NCBI RefSeq assembly: GCF_047496725.1
Contig: NC_132983.1
Location: forward strand, 1,201,501 to 1,265,500
From: Anoplolepis gracilipes
Lineage: Eukaryota; Arthropoda; Insecta; Hymenoptera; Formicidae
Length of the DNA: 64,000 nucleotides
Direction: 5' to 3'
A model generated the notes under the pieces. The model saw only the letters and a list, made by a program, of their open reading frames with translations, did no database searches and was not told the origin of the DNA. The position numbers and the translations under genes were made by a program. Position 1 is the stretch's first letter; the number at the start of each line of letters is the position of its first letter. Of this stretch, positions 1 through 10,300 are shown in pieces.

Positions 1-223
1 CATTTCTGAAAAGTATTCCAATTTATATAGAAAATTTGAAAATTTTAATAAGAAATTCTAAGAATATTTTTTACTAGGAGTTGTAACAAACAAACGTCAA
101 ATTTTTTTCAAAAATATTGATTCAACAATGAGACTTGTCCTTTCTTTCTTTTTCTATAATATCTCATAAAATTTCGTTTTTACTATTAAAATTTTTGCTC
201 CTTATTATATTATTTATTATATA

Positions 224-1343
224 AACTACGCAAGAAAATTAAAGGGCCACTTTCTTCTATATAAAAAAGGGTAATTGTAACTTGCTTAAAAATAATCGGA
301 ATAAGATCAATAAAAAAGTGTTTCAAAGCTTGAAGTTTCTAGTTGTAGAATCTTTAAATGAATTTCAATTCTTCCTATTTGTTACAAAATTAGATTGTAG
401 GAAAGTGATGTCTGTCGAGTGAACAAATTTTTCAAAAGTTTGTCCAAGAATACCGAATTTAAAAAATCCTAGTACGATTAGCATTAATTGGGTGTTAAAA
501 AGCAGAGTTTTATCTTTAATTTCTTTTTCACAAATTTTCTATGATTTTTTTTGCCATTTTTTTGATATTCATTATTAAAGCAAAATTGAGCTATTGACTT
601 TGAACGCTTATAACTAATGAAGAAATGATCGTACAATAATCATTAAAAAAGAAATTTAAAGAGAAAAGGTAGCACTTTAAAATGCTCCTATTGTTTTTTC
701 AATCATTATTTATTCTTAAAGTGTAATTGTTATTTAAAAATCAAGTAAAAATTACACTTTTATCTTTTTTTATTTAAATCAATGAAAGTTAACGAAACAA
801 CGCTAAAATTTTCATAAACTTTACAACATTACAAGTAAAAAGCATTCCAATTACTCGTACAAAAGGCCAAAGCGTTAAGTTTTTTTCTATACAGTTCAAA
901 AACTTAAATTAATAATTATTGTATGATCATTTTTTTCACTAGTTGTAAAAACTCGGCCAAAGTCAATAGCTTGATTTTGCTTTAATAATGAATATCTTGG
1001 CGAAAAAATCATAGAACATTTGTTAAAAAAAGAAATAAAAGTTAAAACTCTGCTCTTTAACACTCAATTAATGAAATCGTGCTAGGATTTTTTTTAATTC
1101 GATATTCTCTAATAAACTTTAAAAAATTTGTTCAATCGACGGAGGTCGCTTTCTTACAATGTAATTTTGTAACGAATAGAAAGAATTGAAATTCACTGAA
1201 AGATTCTAAAACTAAAAACTTCAAGGTTTGAAAGGCTTTTTCATTGATCTTATTCCGATTATTTTTTAAGGAAATTGCACCTACTTAAAAATTGGCATTT
1301 CTTTTATATAAAAAAAAGTGGTCTTTTAATTTTTTGCCTAGTG
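224..1343. mobile_element. Long palindromic fold-back element, copy 1 (Tc1/mariner-like ends)
   Basis: The left end (ACTACGCAAGAAAATTAAAGG) and the right end (reverse complement CACTAGGCAAAAAATTAAAAG) are inverted copies. Similarity continues inward through most of the element: the segment with AATCGGAATAAGATCAAT and GAATTTCAATTCTTCC near 300-375 reappears inverted near 1180-1260. TA dinucleotides flank both ends, which fits Tc1/mariner-type insertion. No transposase reading frame is visible, so this is a non-autonomous element. A second full copy lies at 39276-40248 and a one-ended copy at 35803-35997. The superfamily assignment rests only on the TA flanks and CACT-like ends. Confidence 0.75.
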
Positions 1344-1450
1344 CATAACCGCATAAAGCAAAAGATTTCGATCAAGAATGTATGACAATTATTCAATCTG
1401 GTTGATCATTAAACAATGTTTCAATAATATATTATTATTTGCAATTTCAG

Positions 1451-1860
1451 GAAATCCGACGAACCTCCTTCAACCACCCCTGTGTGACCGTAGACCTACA
1501 ACGACGACGATCGCGAAAGGGGAGAGTTAAGTGCGACGATTAATTACGACGTACCAAACACGCAATAATTCATCGACGTCCTGTCAGCGATCCTTTCCGC
1601 CTCGGTCGACGTCAATTGCCCGTCAAGGAGCCGGAGCCGACTTTGCATCTGGTTTTCTCTCCCCGAGGGAGAGCGCTTTTTCGGATTTCTTAGGACACGG
1701 CCTCTCGTTATACACGCATCAGCAAGCATGCGTGAGCAGAAGAAACTAACGTTCTTGGAACGCACGATGCAACGCTTTTATTATCGTCGAGGCTTGTTTG
1801 GCAAATGTATGCGAATGCCACCATGAAGTCGAAAGAAACATTGAACAAAGCTCCCCTTTA
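1451..1860 (+). other. Possible isolated exon (3' end of an upstream gene, or non-coding exon)
   Basis: A good splice acceptor (TTTGCAATTTCAG) ends at 1450. It is followed by a segment clearly richer in GC than its surroundings. All three frames close quickly: one gives about 30 codons ending KGRVKCDD, another about 11 ending PSTTPV. This could therefore be the last coding exon of a plus-strand gene lying mostly left of the window. Overlapping AATAAA hexamers at 2584-2593 could end such a transcript. No protein family is recognised, and a non-coding exon or unique intergenic DNA is also possible. Confidence 0.25.
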
Positions 1861-2749
1861 CACATATATTTAGCGATAATTAAATATCTGTTTTTTTTAT
1901 GACGTATATTGTAATTTATTTGTGATGCAACAAAATTGAAAGAAATTAGTTGGCAATATATTTATATAAAAATGGTAATAATACAAATGAAATATTAATA
2001 AGAAACTTGTTAGTAGAAAAACGCAATAATAATTTTCCACCAGTAATACTTGTTCGCAAGAGAAGCAATTAGAAATGAAATTATAAAGCGACAAGTTTTT
2101 TTTAATATGTCAATACAATATAGTGGCAGTGCGTTAATTGCGTTAATGGGTTTCTCAGAAATATTCTAATACTATAACTAAAACACATTAAATTCAACAT
2201 AAAATTCTTTATATAAATATTCTAACGATAAGTCATAAATAAATTTTATAAAAATGTCTAAATTGTGTAAATATATATAAATGTAAAATATTTTAATATT
2301 TCTTACTCTATAATTTTCTAAAAAAAAATTAATAAAAAAATTTAAATAAATCTGATATTTTTCATAAATTTAAATTATGAAAACCGTCTTAACATTTTCT
2401 AGTAAATTATGAGATTTTTTTACTACGATGAAAGAATGGAATCAAATGTTTTCATTTTTTTTCTTTTCAGCATCTTTACATACAAATCGATTAGATACGT
2501 CATTTATGCGTCATCATATCAATGGACGGAAATAATGTTTTTCTTTTCTTAAATTCATCTCATCTTGTAACTCTCGCAGTGATAATAAATAAAGTATTAC
2601 CATAAAAAAAAAACAAATTTTAAAAAATATGACATTTCTGTAAGAATTACAAGTAAACTTATCATCAAATAATTTTTTATATCATGAAGCACATTTTATT
2701 ACCTACACCCGTTAATATGACAAATCCAGAGGCATAACCGATGATTAAA
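1861..2749. other. AT-rich intergenic DNA
   Basis: This stretch is very AT-rich with no convincing coding signal. Its only notable feature is two overlapping AATAAA hexamers at 2584-2593, which could be a polyadenylation signal for the possible exon at 1451. Confidence 0.5.
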
Positions 2750-3183
2750 AATTGCTAGTCGCGATTTTCCACGCGCGAGAAAGGTTGTCGCAACGAATGA
2801 AGTTTTATAGAAATTTAGTTCGCCGGCTGTTTCGATACGTCTCGCTGCATTATCGTTTCTCGCCTGCATACACATGCATGCAGGTGCATCGATTCTCCCG
2901 ACGGTGTAGCGGCGATTCACACGCGTGTGACGGATAAACAAAGAAGGAGGAGAAAGAGAAGGAGAGGAGACTTCAAAATTAATTAGCGATTCGCTACCGA
3001 TTTAATCGTTCATCAACGGTCGATCCGATCCGATCTGTTTTACGGTAGAGACGCAAACAATTTATTCGTCGATCGACGTCTCCGACGAGCCTCTTACTAG
3101 TCACAAAATACACACTCCAGATTGAAATACCCGCAAAGACAAATCGCTTTAAGGAATAATAAATCCCTCGTATCCGTTATACG
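2750..3183 (+). promoter_or_regulatory. Putative promoter and non-coding first exon of the giant-protein gene
   Basis: GC and CpG content rise sharply relative to both flanks. The segment ends in a strong splice donor, ACG|GTAAGT, with the exon end at 3183. The next plausible acceptor is CTCTATAG, ending at 4135, directly before the ATG of the giant gene. The simplest reading is a non-coding leader exon joined straight to the start codon. No TATA box is evident, and the transcription start is not determined. Confidence 0.45.
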
Positions 3184-4041
3184 GTAAGTTTTTTTAATAT
3201 ATGTTGACTCGATGATTGAAAATGATAGCCAACAATAGATTAGATCGAATAATGGATTAAATAGTCAATTTGAAATCTTTAAAACAGTTTGAATTCATAT
3301 ATATCAGTCATTAAATATGTAAAATTTTTTCTTGAACATCTATAAAGAGATTATGATGTTCTATTGTGTTTAAATTTTTTAATCAATGATTGTGATCGCA
3401 TTCGTACTTTATTTTTTTAATGAGAAGGCTTAACGTACTTGGGTGTATTTATTTACAAAGCGTACAAGTTTCGATTAATTAATTTGGCAATATTAATTTG
3501 AAAATAATATCTAAACAATATATATTTTTTATAGTGGATAATATAATATATTATACTTGTATCATACTTACGCAGATTTTATTTTAATTTGTTTCTTTAT
3601 ATCCGTTTTATACACAATTTAATATAATTTAATACATAACTTTTGTACTGTTAAATAGTAAATGTTTTAGAGAGTGGCTTGTATGAGACATATATTTTTA
3701 TGAGATTGCGAATCGTATCAACTGCTCGATTGTGCACTAAATAATTAATCCGATGTTTGACGTACAAATAATACGCCTTAAACTCGGTGCGAATATTAAT
3801 TTCTTATCTCGACTGTTTTTATTTCGTGCTACTGTGCGAGTACCAATGTAATTCGCGTTATGATAAAACGTATGCATAAAGATTCAAGATTTAAATAACA
3901 TAATAATTGAAGATGTGTATTTAGATTTTTGTATTAGTACACAATTAATGGTAAAATTATAAGTAGCATAAAATTTTTCTTAAAGTATATAAAGAAAAAA
4001 ATTAATTTTATCTTTTGACTGAATAAAAAAAATAAAATTTC

Positions 4042-4090
<49 letters not shown>

Positions 4091-4135
4091 TAGAAAGAGA
4101 TTGCAACTGGATTGTAACTTGACATTTCTCTATAG
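3184..4135 (+). other. Putative first intron (5' UTR) of the giant-protein gene
   Basis: AT-rich DNA bounded by GTAAGT at 3184 and CTATAG at 4135. It contains a GA microsatellite at 4046-4087 close to the acceptor. Nothing else is recognised inside it. Confidence 0.45.
4046..4087. repeat. (GA)n microsatellite
   Basis: An uninterrupted GA tract of about 42 bases. It lies about 50 bases upstream of the start codon of the giant gene, within the inferred leader intron. Confidence 0.95.
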
Positions 4136-4309
4136 ATGGCAAATGTCAGGCATGCACTTTTGGATTGCATTTTGAAAAGGGAAAAGGTTGCGTCGTTCGA
4201 ACGTCGATATAATACTCCAAATCTCCGAATCCCGTTTCGAATAAACTGGATCGCGATACTGACCGTAACAGCGTCGATATTACTCTGTCAATTCGCGGAA
4301 TCTGTTGCT
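4136..4309 (+). other. Signal peptide (long n-region) or signal anchor of the giant protein
   Basis: Exon 1 codes for a 37-residue basic n-region, then WIAILTVTASILLCQFA (residues 39-55), then ESVA. The SVA/E junction fits a small-x-small cleavage rule, which would release a mature chain starting at Glu59. The n-region is much longer than usual, so an uncleaved type II anchor is an alternative. Confidence 0.55.
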
Positions 4310-7300
4310 GAACGACAAGCATCGGTGAGCGTAAAGATATTTGCAACAAATTTCTGAATTTTTTCTCTCTCCCACGTCATATATTTTCCTCGTTTTTTTT
4401 TTTTTTTCTAGCCAACACAAATATTAGCTGAAAAACAGGTACAATTAATTTTATAATGTCAAGTTCTTTGTAAATTGGACTATTAATAATAATTCACAAT
4501 AATTTCACAAATATTTAATTTATATAAAATAATTTTTCAATACGAGATTTTGATAAGATAAGTAATAAATTTGTTCTTCTATGCACCCGTTTTATTGCTC
4601 GATTATAGAATTCACGTGGAGGAAAATATTACGATCGACGTTGCTTGGACCAACGTAGTAGCCTGCGAAGGTCGATGACACCAGCCAGTCATACGTCATC
4701 AAACGTCAAGGATCCAGCTGTCACGTCGCGGGACATTGTATCGCGTCTGGAAGCCGCCGTAATTTTGCGAGACAACCTGGTAACGATGTTAGGTCGCGTG
4801 CTTCTGCTCTGTCTTGACGACGATGCGAGGATACCTTTCGAGCTCGTCCACGACGTCGTGCGAAGTCGCCGGGTCGCCGTCTACGATCTGCTGCCTATCC
4901 TGCCGGCGCTGAGGAACAAGCTACCGAAGCAGCAGCTGTACAGGCTTCTGCAAATGCTGGAGAAGGTCGACAACCAATTCGTCTCCGAATATGCATCGCT
5001 CTGTATAAACATTTTCCATGACATCAGTGCCATCGTGGAACAAGCGCCGCTCACCGACGCCTTGCTAAATGTGGACCCGGAAACGATAAATTCGATCTCT
5101 CGCGATAAGCACAGACGTCTATCTCTGACGGAGGACGTTGACTCTCTGCTACGAGCGGCTCGCAACGACATTAGAACGCTGAATCTGCGCGCGGTGTCCG
5201 CGATACTGACGAATTATCCGGTGTTCGATCTAAGGGATCCAGAGGTCCACGACGCTATCAGTTTTGTCGCTCAGCGAATGAAAGAGCGTTCGCGAGAGCA
5301 GGATCCTCTGTTCAGGAACATAGAACCGAATCTGGAGAACGCCACGGATTTTCTAAGGACTGTCCTCGAACGCCTGGAGGAGGACGAGTTGTTGTCCAAA
5401 GCGGCCCAGGAAGCGATCTCGCTGCTGCTTCAGAACCTTGGCGGTAAACCTTATCCGCTCGCTTCCAGCGGGAAGAACGATCCGAAGATGCTCTTGACAC
5501 TTATGAATAGTTACTACCCGACTAGCGTTACCGCCGTGGCAAAATATCTTGCAGATCATCTCGATGACTCGCATCTTCGGGAACTCGATATTGGCTTTTA
5601 CGAAACGGGCGATCAAGCTCTTCTGCAAACGCTATTGCGTCTTCGTAGAAAATCGAATTTACAACATTTAAGTAAACCTCTGTCTTTGTTGACGACTTTC
5701 GTCTCGCAAAAACTAGCATACGATGGCAATTATGCCTACACGGCGCCGATTAGTCAATATGAGGTGAACGATTATCTGGATTCTTTCGACACGCTGTGTT
5801 TGCAGCAGAACGCGAGCGACGCGATGAGAACATTACGTTCCCATCTGTCTGAGGATCTGCCGTGGACTTATGCCTTCAGAGATAAACGGGCGAGTGATGA
5901 TCCTAGAGAATTAATGTTACTCTCGCTGACTCATTTGAGGAGCATTCCGATCAGCAAAGCCCAAGCGATTGCCATCGACAACTTCGTCTACAAGAGTCGC
6001 GCTAGTGGCTTGACTGGTAGACGGAGCCCGCTCTATGATTCTGGCATCATTTTTCAGAGGGACGACTCGACAGACGTGGAGGTCGACTTGTTTTCTCTGC
6101 TAATGCGCATACCGAATGCCTTCAGGAGCGAGAAATTCACTCCCTTGCTGAATTTCCTGTCTAAACCAAACATCCTCGACATTCTCGGCTACGACTTCAA
6201 CAAGTTTGAACACGAGACTCCCAGAAATTTACTGTTAGCTATGCTGAAGAGGGCGTTAACACTTGCTTTCGTCAAATCCGACAAATCTCTAACCAACGCC
6301 CTCCAGATCGCTCACAACTACCTCGAGCAGCCGCTATTGATCAACTTATACACTTCGGAAGATCTACAGCTCCTTCTAAGTTATCTGCCTGGTATTGAAA
6401 ACGATGCGCGATATCTGCCGCTTAAAATACTCTTCAAGAAGAAGAAGTTGTTCACATATTTGTCGTCAAACTTTAACCTAGCTGAGGTGCACACACCGAT
6501 AGAAAGACTCTCGTTGATATTACAGACGCTAAGCTTAAAGATTACGCAGCCAAGTTTCTCCGAAGCGCTGAGCTTTGCCCTCGACAACTTCGATGGACCG
6601 CCGTTGAAGGTCAGAACTTTCGATCGAGTCGACTTTGTCTACCTGATTCAACAATTGTTGTCCCGCAGTAGCACGCTGCAGGACGAACTCTTGAAGTCGT
6701 CCGTATACAAGAACGTGGGTGACTGGAATATCTCCATCAGCGGTACACCAGAAAACGTTCTTGCCAGGGTTCTCAGCTATCCTGTTACGTACATCGCATC
6801 GGATGGGCATTTGACTAAGTTTGTAAATCAGGCGTTGAGCATTTTGGAAGAGGAAGATCTGACTGACATCGAGATTCTGAAGAAGGGGACATTAGAGGCA
6901 ATGCTGGAGTACTTGCCTGACAATACGTACGTCAAGCCAGTGATTCTACTACTGAAGAAAGCGAATCTGATGACACTCGTGCCGAAATTAAATCTCACGA
7001 TGCTGGAAGACGCCAACCCAAGCGATGCACTGATTATGTTGCTCAAAAGCTTGACTGAATCCCCTGTAATACGCGAGGAGAAACTTTTAATGAGACGCGT
7101 TCGAGCGGTGTTAAGTTCCTTGGACAGCAACGATCATCCTCGTCGGACACTCATTTACACTTATCTGATTCAATCGTTGCAGGAACCGAGCAACGTTGCT
7201 TACAAACCGCTTTTGCGAGAAGTAAGAAAGTTGCGGAATGTAACGGTTTCGTCTGACAAACGACAAGCTTGGCTGCAAAATTATCTCAAGAAAATTGTCG

Positions 7301-10300
7301 CCAAAAATGAAACAAAAGAGCTAATGGAAGCCGCGTTGATGGCACTAAAGGAAATTGAATATGACGAAAATCTGAATGCGAAGACGCGTGCCAGTCAAGC
7401 GCGGATCAGTGAAGCCCTGTCGTTCCTGCCTATCGACTCTTTCGCCAAACCATTACGGAAACTGCTGACGCCAGAGTGGACGTATAGTGTTCTGGCAGAA
7501 AAGCTTAAAGATTTAGATTTGCTGGAGAAAGAAGAACTGTTGCTAGCCATTTTACATCATGTAAAAAGTCGAACAGACATTGCCGATAATCTCGCTTTGA
7601 TGAAAGTCATCTCCAACGTCGAGACAAAGTTGGATGGATGGAAAATAAAAGTCGAGTTGTTGAAGACCGCCGTCGCTACCGCCAAAGCGGCCATTTATGA
7701 TCCTGTAAGAGATCTTCTGACTCCTACAGGACTCAACAAGATGAAGATCACCGTGCCTTTCGGTAAATCTGTCAAAATTTCACTGCTGGAACTATTATAT
7801 AATCTGCTACAGCATCCCGTGATCAAACGAAACGACAAAGTCTTCGAACTGTTAAGCGTCGTTAGACAGGACGTATTAGCTTTTGGAGTGGACGTAGACT
7901 TGTTGACTGTACTCGATGACGTGAGAATCACTCATATTAGCGAACTCGCTCCTGTCAGACTGTTGCTGCATAAACGGGGCTTTAATGAGAAATTTGCCCA
8001 CAGCGTATTTGCAATAGCGGATCCTGTGAAACGCTATCACACTTTGCTGGACATCCTTTGGAAGCAACGCCAGATAAATAACGACACGCGATTTCATGAC
8101 GCGCTTTCGATACTGAAGAATATCAAACCTGTCGGCAGAGAATCCGCGCATACGTTGATCTCAGATCTCAATGACGTAGTGAAATCCATCCCGCGTCACT
8201 TGAGACAACAGTTTAAATCGATCGAACAACTGTTCGACGTCGACCTTCTATCTCGTTTCATTAATGACAATGAGATCGTCGAGTCGGAGGTACCGCTGAC
8301 TGTTTTGTTATTCAAGATTGCGAGATTGCCAGAGATCCTCCGTAATCGTACCGCAGCGCGTGAATTGAAGAAACTGCAATCTGAAATCGAGCAGTTGGGC
8401 GATCGTCCAATCGTTACCGGTTATCAGCTCAGACCATTGTTATTAGAAATCGGACATGTTCAACAAATTAACGTAGACTATATCAATTCCATCTTAGATC
8501 CTGAAGTATTGAGTTATCTACACCCAGAAGAATTTTCTGACGAGATGTCCGATGATAATGCCGAAATACTCAGCACTATCGTTGATTATCTATTGTATGC
8601 AGAAACGATATATATCGATTACAACATGCGGAAGCATCTGCAATCTTTGAAGCGTGCTCTGGTATTGACAATGGGCCCCAGCGAGACGTCCTCGAAAGGA
8701 CATCTGAGCAGAAGAGACTGGAAGAAGATGCTAGTCTTGATACCACACAAGGAAGACTTTGTACCCATTAAACTCTTCCTGCAATCCGAAGAAATCTACA
8801 AGTACATTCCCAAGAATACGAATTGGAAGCAATTTTCCACTCCGGTCAAGAAATTGCTTCATCTACTGTCGCTGATCATCGCTGAGATTAACAATATCGA
8901 GAACAAGAATATTTACACGTCGGCGAACAAATTGCTTGACAATCTCGAGAAACGTTTCAACTTTGTCACCGAGCAAGACGTTAAGAGCATGCATAATGCT
9001 TTGGCAAATCTGAAGCTTAAGTACGATCTAGCTCCGCTCAAGATATTCTTAAATCATGATAATCTGATCAAGTATCTGCCATCGGCTTTCAAATACACCA
9101 GTTATGGCACGTCAATCAATGGCCTCGCTGCTGTGCTGGACAACTTTTTACAGTCGCCCAGTTTGAGACAAAGAAAGATTCTTTACAAGACCATGACTAT
9201 TGTGAGAGAATCCATGCGCAAGACAGCTAGCAAAGCGAGACGATCATCTCGAAAAACTTCTCACAAGCGGCCGTCTAGCAAGGATCTCGAATTTATCAGT
9301 TATATTTCCCCGCCAAAGATACGAGAGTTTCTTAAACCTGAAAACCTGCTGAATCTGTTGCCACAAATATTTACCTTGGACAATCGGCCGACGTTCAAGA
9401 CGAAAGCGTTACATTTACTGCGGACACTGTTGCAACTGAATACGGACGTTCATTCAGAATTGGAAGAACTTACTCGCAAGGTAGAGGCATATCCTGACAT
9501 CCCGAGCATCACGCGAGATGATTTGGTGCCGCTCCTGAATATACTTCCTGTCGAGGGAATACCTCACGTTGAGCTCATCAAGAAATACCTGAGACCTTCA
9601 ACGTTAATCAAGTTGTTGCCTGGAAATTTCAATATAAAGGGAGCGCCTAAAGTGGCGTTGCACAATGTTCTGTCGTTGCTGAGTGTGACTCTTGGATCCG
9701 CGAAGAACCACAAATTAAAAATAGCACTCGACGCACTTACGAGCGAATTGGCAAAGACTAGCTCCAACGTAATACCGGAAGAGGCGTTAGTCAACAGAGA
9801 TGACATAAGATCTATCATAGAAGAGATTCCGTTCAAGCAGTATAAGCAGATCGAGCCACTCAAGGCTAAGATGACGATCATGAACGTTGTGTCATCCTTG
9901 CCCATGAATTTCCAATTGACCAATTATAAGACGAAAAAACAGCGAGTGTTTGCGGTTTTGAACGAGTTATCTGAAAGCAACGAATTCAAATCCTGGAAAC
10001 ATTCCGTCAATTTTGCCAAAAGAATCGTTAGTAAGATGCCAAACATACCCGTGGTGAATGACACGGAAATCGAGAGGCTGATACTGCCATTGCCTTTGAA
10101 CACCTTCTACGTGAGGCAGCTCGTAACAAACTGCAAGCTGACAACATTAATGCCATATCTGCCTATTCACTTCAATCTCGCCAGTTTAGAGTCACGAAAA
10201 ACGAAAATTGCCAAAATTCTGCACTACTGCAAAGAGGCCAATCCCATGAACATGAGTACGAGACAGGCGTTGAGCAACGCCGAGGCGATATTGAAATCGT

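Noticed and set aside
4645..4647. Translation start of the giant protein at TTG 4645
   Set aside because: The frame stays open back to the acceptor at 4608, and two upstream exons in phase supply a leader and an ATG at 4136.
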